This document shows, piece after piece, positions 9,743 to 22,770 of a stretch of DNA of 64,000 bases. Source of the DNA: Zonotrichia leucophrys gambelii (taxonomy: Eukaryota; Chordata; Aves; Passeriformes; Passerellidae). The first letter of the stretch is position 1. Every line of letters starts with the position of its first letter. Under the pieces are notes generated by a model, which ran no database searches, was not told where the DNA came from, and saw nothing but the letters and a program-made list of their open reading frames with translations. Location of the stretch: assembly GCF_028769735.1 (NCBI RefSeq), contig NC_088178.1, positions 5,894,001 to 5,958,000 of the forward strand. The letters run 5' to 3'. The translations under genes were made by a program, and so were the position numbers.

Positions 9743-11840
9743 TATATTTTGTTAGAACAGTTGGAACCAAACTTTAAAACAAAACTAGACTCAAAGATGA
9801 CAAATTAATAAGCCAAGTAATTGGCAATATTATCATATTTTGCCAGGTCTAGCCTCCCTGCTGGCAAAAAAATTCCAAGCAGAGGCACCTGGTGAGGAAA
9901 GAGACCCTCAGTGTCACATTCTATTTGTGGTTTATGTGGTTCTGCTATTTTAAACACATGCATTTAATTGCTTCAAACAGTGGGACTCTAACATTATTCT
10001 GGTGCCTACTGAACAGTTAAATTGATCAGAGCACTGAGAATTTGTATATGTTTTTAAATCAACCTCCTGGCAAATTTCCTTTGCCTTAATGCTTTCCCAT
10101 TACCCTTAATTAAATCCTTTTCTTATCCATTGCCTCCCAAATTACATCACTAACCCCTCTCCTTCTCATGTTGATAGTGCCTCCAAAATTTACAAAAATT
10201 AATGGCTCCTCAAGCTTTTTAACCACTTTGGGCAAAATTCAGCACACATTATTTCATGGGGAACAGATGGAGCTGCACCAGGAACGAGTTTGGCTGTAAT
10301 AGGAATTACTGAGCAACCTGAGGACTAAACTGATTCTGCACTCTGGTTTTGCAAATCTGATTTCTCCAGCAGTGCCCAGGAAGATAAAGCAGCAAATCCC
10401 AAATGCTGAAGGTGTTGTGATGTCTGTGAGGCAGAGCCTGCCCTCCGCTCCCACCCACAGCTCCCAGGGACAAGGATGGGACATCTCCCATGAACCAGCA
10501 ATAGTCACAAACCTCTGAGTGTTGGGTGGTTGAAGCATCTATTTATCTAAATATATCTGAAGCTCTTCCCCCACAGATGTTTTTACTACCTGGGATGTGT
10601 GTTTGAATTTAACTACTACTGCCTTATTTTAGTTTTATTCTTTTGTAATGGCATTAAAAACAACCCTCACTCCACATAAACCCAGAAAAAATTATGGTGA
10701 ATCAAGCCAGATTAATTCTGGTTAATTGTGCTCTTTAAAATGTGGAAAGAATTTGAGTGTGAATGAAGCAAACTGCAAAAATTAGACTTCCTCTAAAAAA
10801 TTACATTTTCTCTCATTTTGTTTTCTTTTTTTTTTTTTTTTTCCCCATAGCATTTTAAAAAATATTGGCTTGGAAACATAAAACCAATCTTACTGAAAGC
10901 TTTATTTGGACACTGAAATACATGTAGAACACAATAGTTGGGAAAGCAAAATGCCCAGGAAGCAACACGCCCAATTAATTTTGAAACATTTCAAGCAATC
11001 AATTAAAAACCTTTTAAGGCAACACCTTTGAATGCAGCAGAGCACTTCAAACATCAAAATTGCCTGTAGACAGATTTTTCTGAAGCGAAAACCTGAAAAT
11101 GTTCTTGCTAAACCACAAATTGCTGGAGGTTCTGATAACCCAGAGTGACACTGGGGACAGGAGGGATTGTGTGACATGGTCCAAGAGCAGGGCAGGAAGT
11201 GTGACAGCAGGATTTAGGGACACTTGGACACAACTCCCTCCAAAAGGCTGTCAGGAAAACCAACTTCCTTGTCAGAATTAAAATTCATTAAGTACATTGT
11301 AAAAGAGTTGTCTTCATTGGTTCTTAAATATAATGAAGTGTTTTGAAGGTCCAAAATGCTGTTGTTTTAGGAAATTCTATGTTTTCCACTTTGGAATTTG
11401 CTGTTATTTGAAAAATTATTCCTTGGGAGGATTCCAGCTTCACTGTGTCACACACAAAAAGCCATCATTGAAGCAAATGGCTTGCTGGGATTGATTTATA
11501 GATACTATATAATATAACATAATGACACGTAACAAAATTTCATTACACAGCGAGGTTAATTTGAATTATGATTTGTTCTCCCTGCCAGGCAAAGGGAGAT
11601 GCTGGTGTTCAGTAACTGCTGCAGTATGTTACCCCAGATTTCAATGGACTGCAGCATCCTGAAAAAGCAGCAATTGACTCTCCTGAAGAGAGAAAGCCTA
11701 AGTGATCTCCAAGGTTTTATGGGCATGGGTTGTTTAAAGGTAATTGCTGCAGTATAAGCTGGCAATCTGCTACATCAGAGCAGTTAAAGAGGCAGCAGTG
11801 CATTGGGGGAATTGGAGCAGTTCCTGAATTGCAGGTATAC
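9743..11840. other. Unique AT-rich sequence
   Basis: No gene is seen. A 17-nt T run lies at 10826-10842, followed by ccccatag, which resembles a splice acceptor but has no convincing exon after it. Confidence 0.4.
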
Positions 11841-11990
11841 CCCTGGATCCTTGGCAGTGTCCAAGGCCAGGTTTGATGGGGCTTGGAGAAACCTGGGGCA
11901 GTGGAAGGTGTCCCTGCCCATGGCAAGGGTGGCACTGGATGGACTTTGAGGTCCCTCCAAACCCAAACCATTCCAGGCTGGTGATTCTAA
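11841..11990 (+). mobile_element. CR1 3' end, truncated
   Basis: CR1 sense wording is clear: 'ggcagtgtccaaggccaggt', 'ggggcttggagaaacctggg', 'gtccctgcccatggca' and 'aacccaaaccattcc', ending in an eroded tail near 11990. The copy is about 150 bp. Confidence 0.9.
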
Positions 11991-12185
11991 GAACAGTGGA
12001 GTGGAGCAGGGATCATGTTTGGTATTTGCTAACTTATTTCACTGTGGGGAAAGAAAGTGGTTGTAAGACAATAGCCCCAAGGCATGAGGGCAAAATCTCA
12101 TGGAAGACCCCGGTGGCTTCCTGTGCACAAGACCCTGTGTCCCTGCAAGGACAAAAGTATCCTGCTGTCCTGTTGGGAGTTAAAT

Positions 12186-12440
12186 CATGGAATCATGGAA
12201 TACAAAGAATGTCAAGGGTCATCTGATCCAGCTGCTCTTGGTCTGGACAGGATGGCCCAGCACTCTATCCAGGCAAAACTTAAAATGTCCAGTTTTGGAG
12301 AATCCACTGCTTCCATGGGGAGATCATTCCAATGGCTGACTGTTCTCCCTGTGAAACATTTGCCTTTGAGATCAAGTCAGAATATCCCCAGCAGTAACTT
12401 GTACCCATTTAATTTTTTTTTTTTTGTGGGGCTTCTTGTG
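12186..12440 (-). mobile_element. Older CR1 subfamily fragment
   Basis: Minus-strand CR1 of a different subfamily. It begins with 'aatcatggaatcatggaat' octamers, then 'gaatgtcaagggtcatctga', 'tccactgcttcc', 'tcattccaatggctga' and 'gtaacttgtacccatt'. Divergence from the other copies suggests an older insertion. A T run at 12411-12425 sits at the truncated end. Confidence 0.75.
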
Positions 12441-12671
12441 TTGAAGCATCTCCATCTGGCATTTTTATTTTCTGATTGAATTATTTGTCAGCATTTTCAT
12501 TCCCACAATGTCTGACTGAGCAGATTCTGGGGCAAAGTATTTAATGAAAATACACAGCCATGAGCAATTGGGGTGGATCTGATTACTGAAGAAAAAGATT
12601 TTCAGTTGAACATAGAAAAAGGCATGAAATCTGATTTGTAAAAGTAATTAAATAGGCCTTTGGAGAAAGGA

Positions 12672-12706
12672 AGAAAAGAGGGAAGGGGAAGGGGAAGGGG
12701 AAGGAG
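12672..12706. repeat. Short GGGGAA purine repeat
   Basis: Four to five GGGGAA-type units lie inside a longer purine stretch (about 12660-12712). Confidence 0.8.
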
Positions 12707-12711
12707 ATGGG

Positions 12712-13517
12712 AATAAAAAAACTCAAAAGCCAACAGGTCCTATGGAAATGGTAAGGTTTAATTTTGGATTACTCTAAATAAAATCAAACCAGTAATTTTC
12801 AATCTTTACAGGCAAATGATATTGCAGAAAGGAATGCTTCAGCAGCAAAACTATCTGGAAATCAAAATAGATTCAAAATTTCTAAAAAATCTAAAGTTAA
12901 TTCTGAATTGATCACTTGTTTGGGAGGTTTCCCAGCTCTGTGCAATCCCCTCAAAGGTAGATTGTGAGTCCTTGTGTTCCTATATTTCCATTATCCTTTG
13001 ACAAACACACCTTTTACCAATGTCAGAAGATCTCTAAGAGGAGACGTCCAGCCTCATAGAAGAATCATTTCAGCAGGCCTGATATGACAGGACAGCCCAC
13101 ATGTCTTTTGTCTGTTTGAATTATCCAAGACTTCAAAACCTCACAGAAACAGGTTCAGATAGGGTTAAAATAGCAAAAGCAGCAGGGATGAGGAGAGGAG
13201 GGTTTCCCAAGAGAGAAGGGAAGCTGGAAGAGACATCCCCATGAATTTCTTTCTCTTTCCGGTACCTTCTCCTGCTTACTGTTCTGGATTTGCAGGTCTT
13301 AAATTCCAGTTCAAATGTGAAAGCCAAGGAGGAATGACTGCAGTCAGGTGCCAAAAGAACAACAAAACAGATTCTCAAAACCTGGGGAAGTTGGAAGTAA
13401 AAATGACAGCAGGAGTTTGGGTGCAAAGAAATGCTAGTTCTTGCTTGGACAGGATTAAAACCTGGGAATAACTAAGAGATGTGTAAAAAACTGAATCTCC
13501 TTCACATGAAATGCTGA
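12712..13517. other. Unique sequence; no gene seen
   Basis: No recognised repeat. The opposite-strand frames at 13133-13426 and 13241-13471 overlap each other and show no domain. Confidence 0.35.
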
Positions 13518-13949
13518 ACCACTAGGGGCTGGGGAACAGCGAGAGGGTCTTTGCAACCACGATCTGCACAGACTATTTCAGGAAATTACAAATCAGTTTC
13601 TCTACTGATTAAAGCTAGATGTAAGAAATATCTGCTTGCTAGAACTCAGACTCCCATGCTCACAAAATTGGTGCTGCCACCAGATGCAGACCCTGAGAAC
13701 CTTTACAAGGAAGCAATAAAAGTGACAAGAAGAGCTTTGAGAGCTGAAAACAAAATTGAACTCTTATCTTCTTTGATATTCCATTTTCCCTGCAACAGTT
13801 TACAAAATAATCTCAACTTTACATTTCTTTGTCACTTGCATTTAAAGATATGGCACGATGAGGTGAAAGCCCTGCCTGCATTAAAGGAGACTTTTCTGAA
13901 AGCATTGCAAGACATCACAGGGGGAGGTGAAACACAAGACAAAAAGTGA
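13518..13949 (+). other. Unexplained open frame, possible exon remnant
   Basis: A stop-free frame of 143 codons runs from just after TGA (13515-13517) to TGA at 13947-13949. The only in-frame ATG lies well inside, near 13657. It is not CR1, LTR or simple repeat. The middle ('PPDADPENLYKEAIK', 'VTRRALRAEN') and end ('IWHDEVKALPALKETFLKA') are hydrophilic and helix-like. The 13780-13845 part looks intron-like and ends in a pyrimidine-rich stretch and AAAG. I do not recognise the family. It could be an exon, a decayed retrocopy or chance; the last is most likely by default. Confidence 0.2.
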
Positions 13950-16075
13950 GGGCTAGAAAACAACCTCAGCCACTGGCAAGTTTTGTGGGGTTGGGGGTTT
14001 TTTCCTTCTTAAGAAAATACCAACCTTTCTAAACATAAAATTTATGAGGACTTGGTGCCCTTACCAAATGAATGAGTGTGAGAGAGAGAAGTGGAAAGCA
14101 GGCCTAGGGGAAAGTATGATCCCTGGTTGTTAATGGATACACAGAATGCAGTGCCAGGATAATCAGAAGGAGTCTGTTGGAGAAGAGGGATGTGTGGCAC
14201 ACCAATTACCGACAGCAGGGAAAATTGAAAGGAATTACATTCAGGGGACTGTGAAATGTGAAAGTCAAGGAAATAAATTAGATGTTGCATGACCTCTAGT
14301 GTAATATGTGGAGAACTAATACATTTAACCTAGTTGTAATCATGTCATAGCCAGACTGCATTAGGAACTTTTTCATTTACATTTTCCTTTCTATGGCTCC
14401 ACACTCAACTTTTGGAGATGGGGAATAGCACAGCAACATAGAGAGGTGGTTCTGGAAAGGGAAAAAACCAGCCAAGCTCAGAAATTACTAATGGTGCACT
14501 ACTCCAATCTGATAACTTTAAATATCAGGGTCACCAGAGGTTTCCTCAAAGAAATAAAAGAAAGGCAATGTATCAGCTGCAAACTCTGGTCTGTCATAAT
14601 AGGCTAAAATGCCTACAGAATAAAAATGTTCTCTGTGGAAGTAGCTTTGCTAGGATCAGTACAGGGGGAGGAGTGGCTTAAATTGCTTGAAAATGTGATT
14701 GGGGAACCTGAAGTGTAATGAGATTTCTTTCAGGAATGCATGGATTTGAGCTGTCATCTGTCTTTAAGAAGTCTGTAAAAATGGTAAAAAAGTCTGACTA
14801 GAGAAACCGAAATACGTTGGGAAGCATCTGTTCATTTGATCATGCAGGAGTTCTGAAAGTCTGAAAGTCTGCCTGGTTCCTGATTTGAGTATTCCAAGGC
14901 ATTTTATGTCCATAACTTTTTGTCATAAGCATCACAGGCTCAGAAAACTTTGTCCTCCTCTTTGCAAAAGCGTCTTCTCATGCCCTGTCTTCAATAAAAC
15001 CAACTGCCATTCTTTCTTTATTTTCTCCTCATGATTTCTGCAAATCATTATGTCTGTGCCCCACTTGATCCTTATTCCTAAAATTATTAATGTGCCAATA
15101 AAATTACTTTTAGTAGATAAGAAATTTCTTGTTTCCATCATGAATCCAGTTCAAGTAGAACTGGGATTAATATTCTTGTCAGAAAAAAAAACCCGAACAA
15201 CAAAACACCCCATCCTATGAAGATGAATCTGTAAAGGTACCTGTAATCTCTTGGAGGTGGTTTATGCATTTTGGGGAAGGAGAGGAAGATTTAATTAAAG
15301 AAATACTGTCCTTTGGTGCTGTTACAATGCAAAAAATGTGTCTTTAGTGCCCAGGGATCTCCATCATGAACACAAACAGAGGATTTTCTCCCCCTGGACA
15401 CCCAGAAGGTGGGTTGGACAAGCCAAATGCCTCAGAACTGACTTGTGTGTCACTTTGTAGCTCAGTTGCAATCACTAAAGGTTTTACTCGGTTATTAGTA
15501 GCTGTTAATTGTTATGGATATGTTTACCTGAAAAAAGGCAGTTGCTAATTAGTGCTGTGCAGTTTAGGAAATCTGCTTTTTAGTATGTTTAAACAGAATA
15601 ATGAGTAACTGGTTTTTTTTCAACCCCTGCAAAAGGAAGGATATGTTTAGAAGTTGTCTCCATGATCTTCAAAATGTTTGTTGCAAACCTCCCATGCTGA
15701 ATGAGGAGTGTTGTAGGGACTGTAGAGGGAGGGACTGTAAGAGCAATAGCCTTGTGAGGGAATGATAATTAATCTAAGCAGGCACTTGGTGTCCTGGGGT
15801 GAAACCATGCTCCCCCAATTAATCAGTGTGACATCCAGAGGTCACCACCAGCTCTCCAGACATCTTTGCATCTCTGGATATGAAGATGAGGAGATGCATG
15901 ATGAAATTGGATCTTGTGGCTTCCTCCTCGTTGCTGACCTTTGCTGGAACCTGCTCTTAGGAGGTTGCTAGCTGCTGTCCCAGGGATTTGGGGCCAGAGA
16001 ACACACAGGTGCTCTCTGTGCTGGCTTTAAACTCTGTTTCCTGCCAGGGGCAGGCACTGCTCTCAGCAGGGAAGC
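13950..16075. other. Unique sequence up to ERVK-like LTR
   Basis: No gene or recognised repeat. Short frames of 60-82 codons have no domain content. Confidence 0.4.
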
Positions 16076-16458
16076 TGTAGCCATAATATTTTCTGAAAAA
16101 TCCTTTCCTTAGGATTCTTTCTCCTGAGAAGCTGAGAGCTCAGGAACAAAATTTAAACAATGGTTATCTGCTGCTGTGGAATGCAACAGGTGCATCTGTG
16201 ATTGGTCTCATGTGGTTGTTTCTGATTAATGGCCAATCACAGTCAGCTGGCTTGGACTCTCTGTCTGAGACAGATGCTTTTGTTATCATTCTTTCTTTTT
16301 CTATTCTTAGCTAGCCTTCTGATGAAATCCTTTCTTCTACTCTTTTAGTGTAGTTTTAATATAATATATATCATAAAATAATAAATCAAGCCTTCTGAAA
16401 CATGGGGTCAGATACTCATCTCTTCCCTCTACCTCGGACCCCTGTGAACACGGTCACA
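16076..16458 (+). mobile_element. Solo LTR, ERVK-like 383-bp family, copy A
   Basis: It begins TGTAGCC and ends GGTCACA. It is flanked by a perfect 6-bp duplication, ggaagc, at 16070-16075 and 16459-16464. It aligns end to end with the minus-strand copy at 26971-27353, which is also 383 bp. A CCAAT element lies in 'ggccaatcac' (16231-16240) and AATAAA at 16380-16385. The TATA region matches copy B but is altered by substitutions. A 6-bp duplication is typical of beta-retrovirus-like (ERVK) elements. No internal coding region is present. Confidence 0.88.
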
Positions 16459-17916
16459 GGAAGCAGCCCAGAGGAGGTGACAAAGCCTGAGACACCTTTG
16501 CATGGACATTTGGAACTCTTATCCCCTCCTTGCACAAACCCAAACAATGCACAAAAACCTTTCCCCCTCTCCCACAACTCCTCTGCGGGGTGCTCCCTGC
16601 CAGCCTCCCTATCCTGTCAGCAGTTGGGAGCCATCCAGTGGGACAGCCACGACCAGCCAGCTGACCTGCCCTGCCTCCTTCCCCACCTTCTTAATGCTCT
16701 TCACCCTCCTTGGAGCCCTAGAAAACCAAATATTCAACTTCTAAAAATACCCTGATAGTTTATGAAAAACACTGGTCTTGTGAACCAAAGAGTGAGGACT
16801 ACACCTCTTCTGGAATTCCACAGAACATCTCAGGACAAAGGACTTAAAGCTCCATCTCCAACACCCAATGCTGGCAGTTTTACACTGATAATCCCCCCAC
16901 AGCTCCAAAACAAGAAGTGGAGTTTGTAACAGCCTCAAACCCCAACCAAGAAAATCCCTGTAACCCAAATGGGGAAAAAAAAAAAAGAAAGAAAGAAAAA
17001 AGAAATAAAAAAGAAAAAGGAAATAATGGTTGGGACATGTCTAATTTCCTCCACATTAAGCTGCAGGGTGTTAAACAGCTTTACTTCCAAAGGCATATAA
17101 AAGGTAAGGAAAGAACTTGACCCAGAGAGTAGGAAAGAGGGAAAACGTTCTACAGGGAACCCTGAGGGTTCAGTATCTTCAATTAGGAGAGGATGGGAAA
17201 GATAATTTGATGGAAATCAGGCATTCTGAGTTTAAAGAAAGGATATGGAAAACCTTCAAGTGAAAGAGCTCCCAGGCAGAGACTTTTTCCTGGAGAACTC
17301 CCCCCCCCCCCCAGATGTTGTGGAATGTGAAGCAGCTCTAAGGGAACTAATGGAATATTTGGGGAGCTACTTCTTCCATCAATGTATGGGCATCCTAGAG
17401 ATCCTTATTTAGCTCTTTTTCTCCCTCCAGGATGCTGAATATTGGTGAGCAGTAATTGTAGGGCTTTTTTAATCATATGAGTGATAATAACTATAACAAA
17501 TTCACAACAAGTTTCTTTGCTTATTATTGTAGCTAGACAATATGGTGTAAAAACAGATTTCTGTGACTTCCATGTGGCCATTTTAATCTTTTATTTGATA
17601 TTCTATGATAACCACAAGAAAAAACAACTGGAAGGGATTTTATTTTGTTCCCTTGGTACTGCCCTGATGAAATGCAGTAGGACTGTACACAGCTAAAATG
17701 TCAGCATGAACTGGGACTACTTTATTAAACATGTGACTTTCTGAAGCTCCGTTACCCAATCAACTTTCTGTAAGCCAGATAGAGATGTTTTCCAGTCTGT
17801 GTAAAACAATTATGACCTTTATATATATATAACTCTTTAGTTATGATTGTCTTCTGAATATTTCTGGATTTCTCATTTGCTGTTTTACCCATCTTGATTG
17901 ACTTGTGGGAGGGCTT
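16459..17916. other. Unique sequence with small homopolymers
   Basis: The first 280 bp are relatively GC-rich; a 117-codon frame (16402-16755) begins inside the LTR and is not a gene. An A/AAAG-rich run lies at 16974-17020 and a 13-nt C run at 17300-17312. Nothing else is recognised. Confidence 0.4.
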
Positions 17917-18318
17917 TAACTGATGAGAAGGGTCTGGAGAGGTCATGTAAGAACCAGCTGAGGACATTTGGCTTGTTCAGCTGAAGGAGAGGAGGCTGAG
18001 GTTGGACCTCACCCAAGGGTGCAGATCCTCCTGAGGAGCCGCTCCAATCTCTGCTCTGCGTCACAGGGACAGGACAGAGGTGAGGTTTAGGTTGGACATC
18101 AAGATAAAGTTCTTCCCCCAGGAGGGTGCTGCAGCATTGCCCAGGTTCCCCAGGGAATGGGCACAGCCCCAAGGCTGCCAGAGCTCCAGGAGGGTTTGGA
18201 CAATGCTGCCAGGGATGCACAGGGTGGGATTGTTTGGGTTTCTGTGCAGGATCAGAGGTAGGGTCCTGGTGAGTCCCTTCCAGCTCAGGATATTCTGTTG
18301 TTCTGATTCTGTAAAACA
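17917..18318 (+). mobile_element. CR1 3' half, about 400 bp
   Basis: CR1 sense strand with 'ttcagctgaaggagagga', 'ttgtgggagg'-type wording, 'aagttcttcccccaggaggg', 'gaatgggcacagccccaagg', 'ggtttggacaatgctgccag' and 'gtcccttccagctcaggata', then an octamer-like tail. It is the same subfamily as the minus-strand copies at 26596 and 52045. The 144- and 125-codon frames on the opposite strand are CR1 translations. Confidence 0.9.
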
Positions 18319-18333
18319 CACAAACTGAAACTC

Positions 18334-18514
18334 AGGAAATTCCACTTGAACAAAGAACTTCCTCACTCTGAAGATGATCAAATCCTGGAGCTGGTTGCCC
18401 AGAGGGAATATGGAGTCTCCATCCTTAGAAATACCCAACTGGCCAACTTGCTATCTCTGTGAGCAGGACAATCTCACAGGGCGACCTTCAGACGTGTCTT
18501 CCAACCTCAGTTAC
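18334..18514 (+). mobile_element. Degraded older CR1 fragment
   Basis: Sense-strand CR1 wording survives in eroded form: 'gaacttcctcactctgaag', 'ggagctggttgcccagaggg', 'tatggagtctccatccttag' and a terminal 'gtcttccaacctcag'. It lies just downstream of a younger CR1 copy in the same orientation. Confidence 0.65.
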
Positions 18515-21500
18515 TCAGGTACTTTGTTAGAGATGTTAGATCTCAAAGTCTGTCAGTTCTGGGTGTTTCTTCAATGAAATCCCAAGGTCCACATTCATTC
18601 CACACAACTTCAGGCAATTCAGTTAAAAACCTGGATGTTTCTACAGTTCTGACAACACAGACAGAAGCACTTGCAGAAGAAAGCTGAATTCTCCTTTAGC
18701 ACTTCAAAGCAAGGGCAGGTGCATCAAAATCAGCAACATTATGTAACAATTTTGGAAGAGCTGTTGCTTTTTAAAGAATGCCCAAAGCAGTTACACAAGA
18801 GACTGAGTTTTTGATCTCCTATTCCCAATCTCCTCTCTTTACATTTCCACCTCTGGAAATCCTTTCCTGTTAAGGCTGTACAGCTGGGTCTTTGATGGGT
18901 ACAAGAGTGCCATCAAGGCATCATCATGAGCAATACTGATCCCTTCCAAAAACTTCTCTGCATTTCAAATTGTGCCACTTACTTGATAATCTTTATTAAA
19001 ATATTCTGGTCATGTCAAAACCAGAATTCCTGGCTCCTTCAAGTCCATGTGCAAGTTTTGATATGCTTATGTCATGTAAGGGTGATATTGGCTTATGCCA
19101 ACTTGTGTCTTGACAAAAGTTTAAAATCCAGCTTTCTGAAATATTTTTCACAAAATCTTTAAGGGGAGAGGTTTAGGACTGACAGAGGAGATATATCTCA
19201 ACTCTTTTAGGCCATTGGGTTACCACCAGGCTTTATACAAGACAGGTGTGAGTGATAAAATTAGTCAATTACTGAAAAATAAAGAGCAATTCAAAGAGGA
19301 CTTCTCTGGATTTTAGCCCCCAGCTGCTGGTGCACATCCTGGAAAATAACTATCTCAATTATCAACCTGGCACCAAGAGTGATGTTTGTAAGTCACAATT
19401 AAAGCCAGTTCTCTGAACTGGCCTTGCTGTGCTTTATGACCAGGAACCTGCAGGTGAACACCAAGCTTCACTTTTAAGACCTGTTCCATAATTTAAGCCA
19501 GAGGATCATCTAACATGCACTTCTGTGCATTTAGCAAAGACCTGGCTGCCTTGTTCCAGGAAAAATGCAGAAAAAGAGAGAAACTTTCAATTTAAATGGG
19601 ATATTTTTAGAGATGCCTCATTCTGTCATATTTTTCATGATACTTTATTACTACATTAACAACTTAAAAAGTCTTTTGAGCTACTTCACTCTATTTGTCT
19701 AATTACCTGCCTTTCTTTTCTGGAACTAGTACTATAAAACACACTCCAAGCACTGGAATGAAGTCATTAATCAAATTGCAAATTTAACTGTCATGGGGAG
19801 CAACAAAAATTGGCAGGAATAGATGGTGGGTGGTAGGAAAGTGTTTCTGGCAAAGCACGGCTTGACTTGTGATGTTTTGCAAACAAAGCACTGCTTCCTG
19901 CAAATTATTCCTCATCTCAGGTGTCTGGATCAGAACAGAGCTCTGCAAAAGTGGAGATACAAAGTCTAACAGCTTTTTAGACTTAGGGCATCTTTAATTT
20001 TGGATGTACTGGGATCAAAATGTAAAAAACAGGTGATTCCTGAACCACAGTCACCCAGATATTCCCTGGGCATTGAGCAGATCATATCCTGCCCTGCATG
20101 GAATGAGACAGTGAAGCAGTGCTTTACTGAGATATATTAGCAGAGGGTTTTTCTATGTATCTATATATTTTTTCTATCCATCTATATATTTTTATACACT
20201 TTTTATTAATTTAAATATCTTTGTTGTGTTTGTCCTTTTGCTAAATTTGAGTTTAAATGGCCAGTAAGGTTAAGAGTTTTAGGTAAATGACAAGAATTCG
20301 ATTTTCTTGGAAAATCAGGTTGAAAATGACAACTTTGTTCCCCTATTTTGTACAGAATCAGCCACAACAAATATTACTGATTTTTAGTGTGTTCTCAGTT
20401 CTGAGACATTCTCATTCTTCCACCCTTGTTGTCTACAACATCTCCTTCTACATCTAAACTCTGTGAACTGGAAGTCTGCATACAGCATGTCTGGTGCCAA
20501 CTTACCAAGAAAAAGAAAGAAATACTTTTTTAATAATACCAAGAAAATGAATCCTTAATATTCAGCAACTTTCCAGTCCACTTTTCACTATCTTAGCTAT
20601 CCACTCAGATAAAACATGCCCTGCAATTTAAAAGGAAATCTGTTCCAAGGGAGTTTCATTAATACACACCCTTCTCAGTTAATGCAGTGCTCTGAAAGCA
20701 ATATATTGAGCAATATCTGAGTGATTTGATGGTGGAATGTTAATCCTTTGGGAATGGCACGCTAATAGTCTTGTTTGGATTGAACATCATTCATTCAGAG
20801 CATGACATTCACAATTCATTGCAGATATCTGATATCAGCAATTAATGGGGATGAATTGCTTAAAGCAAGCCCTGGGTGTATCATAGATCATTTTCCATCT
20901 CCGCAGGCAATGGAAGCTGTATGATACCAAGTCTGACTCCTCTAATTCTTAACCTAGTTTAGGTTTAACTGAATTTAGCCAAATTTGAAGAAGATAATGG
21001 TCTAGAAGAATTCTGGATTCACTCTAGAATGCAGGCTAGTGGAAGTTCCAAGTTTTGCTTTTTGTTTTGGTCAAAATATTTTTTGCTGAAAAATTGGTAA
21101 AATGAGAGATATTTCACAAAATGAGCCATGGGTCTCCAACAAGAATGAAACACAGGGAAATTGGGCTGCCTGAAGGAGGGAGAGAGGGGAGGAATGCATG
21201 AAAATGAAAGAGACCTTTCAACTTGGAAAACATCCCTCCAAAACATCCACATTTATTGTCCAAAACATTGACTAGCAGGCTGTTCCTTAGTGGAACTGTA
21301 ACGTTTTTATTCACCAGCATTATGAAAGATTCAAGTTACATTTCCTGTCATCTTTCCTTGGTGGCTTTGATGCTGGCATGCTTTAAAGTCAAATCAAAAG
21401 CATCAGAGGGGCAGTCAAAGGCCTGTTGTCTGTGTAAAGTCCTGTTTCCCAGCTGAAACAGCTCTGGGAGAGGCCTGGGGTGATCCTTGCTTTGAAGGGA

Positions 21501-21837
21501 GGGAAGCAGGAGTTCAGTTCTGAAGGGATCTCGAGTGTGGCTGTCCCCAGCACAGCAGGGTCCTTCTGGTGTTCAGGGGCTGACCTCAGCCATGTTGTTT
21601 GAATGAACTGGGAAGTGGTGCCAGCTCATTCAGGGATGCTGGGATGATAGGGAAAGCACAAATCAAAGGGAGATTCACACAGGGACTGGCAGTGAGAAAA
21701 GGGTGGAAAGAGATCTGCTAAAGGGGTGGCTGAAGAGGTAGGATGAAGTGGCTCCTGGTCTTGTTTATGTCACAGAGCAGTAGGACTTCATTATTTAGAG
21801 CTGGGAGCTAGAATTTGGTTTTGCAGAAGTCTGTGGA
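18515..21837. other. 3.3 kb unique AT-rich sequence
   Basis: No gene, LTR or CR1 copy was recognised. A TCTATATATTTTT-type near-duplicate lies at 20150-20195. This is one of the larger repeat-free blocks in the window. Confidence 0.4.
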
Positions 21838-22308
21838 TCTTTTGGACCAGGTTCAGAAGGGACCACACAGATCCTGGGAGGGCTGGAGCCCCTCTGCTCT
21901 GCAGCCAGGCTGGGAGAGCTGGGGGTGCTCACCTGGAGAAGAGAAAGCTGTGGGGAGACCTCAGAGCCCTTTCCAGTGTCTAAAGAGGGTTTATAAAGAA
22001 TACTGAAAGGAATTTTTACATGTGCAGACAGTGATAGGGCAAGGGGGAATGGTTTTAAAGTAGAAAAAGAGAGATTTATGTGGGATGTAAGGAAGGAATT
22101 GTTCCCTGTGAGGATGGGCAGGCCCTGGCACAGGGTGCCCAGAGAAAATGTGGCTGGATCCCTGGAAGAGTCCAGAGCCAGGTGGGATGGGGTTTGGAGC
22201 ACCCTGGGCTAGTGGAAGGTGTCCTTGCCCATGGCAGGGGTGGGACTGGATGGGCTTTAAGTTCCCTTCCAACTCAAACCATTCTGGGATTCTGTGAACC
22301 TCTATGAT
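21838..22308 (+). mobile_element. CR1 3' end, about 470 bp
   Basis: A sense CR1 with 'ctggagcccctctgctctgc', 'gctcacctggagaagagaaa', 'ggaattgttccctgtgagga', 'gggcaggccctggcacaggg', 'ggcttt'-type 3' wording and the tail 'ccattctgggattctgtgaa'. It is collinear with the copies at 46305 and 56310. Several short insertions or deletions occur near 21990-22080. Confidence 0.93.
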
Positions 22309-22654
22309 ATAAAGAAATCCTGAGGATTTTGTGGTTGTTGGTGTCTCTGTTGCATCCAGCAGATGTTTTGGCTTTTGTCCTTAGGAGTGTGTTAGTGCTC
22401 CTGCCTTTGTGCTCACTGCACAGAAGAAGAGGGAAAGAAGGCTGAAAGAAAATTGAGATCTCCACACACAGAGAGTAAGAATGAGACCAGAAAGGACAGA
22501 GCTCCAGCTCCCTGGACTGCTTAAAGAATACATGAGGTGGGCAAGGTGTTCCACCATGTCCAGTCTGGCACAAATTCTGCCAAAACACTGCAATTTCAAA
22601 TCCATATTGGGATATCACTGGGTTTGGGGCATTTGAAAAAGTTTCATGGACTTA

Positions 22655-22770
22655 AATAGAATGGTTTGGAAGGGATGGTAAAGCCCATCTCATTCCACCC
22701 CCTGCCATGGGTAGGGGCACCTCCACTATCCCAGGTTGTTCCAAGCCCTTTCCAACACAGTCTTGAGAAG
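22655..22770 (-). mobile_element. CR1 3' end, short
   Basis: About 115 bp of minus-strand CR1: 'aatagaatggtttggaaggg', 'taaagcccatctcattccac', 'cctgccatgggtaggggcac' and 'ccaggttgttccaagccctt'. It is 5'-truncated at about 22770. Confidence 0.88.

Noticed and set aside
10826..10860. Poly-T tract plus ccccatag as a splice acceptor
   Set aside because: The following sequence is AT-rich with no sustained open frame or partner donor.
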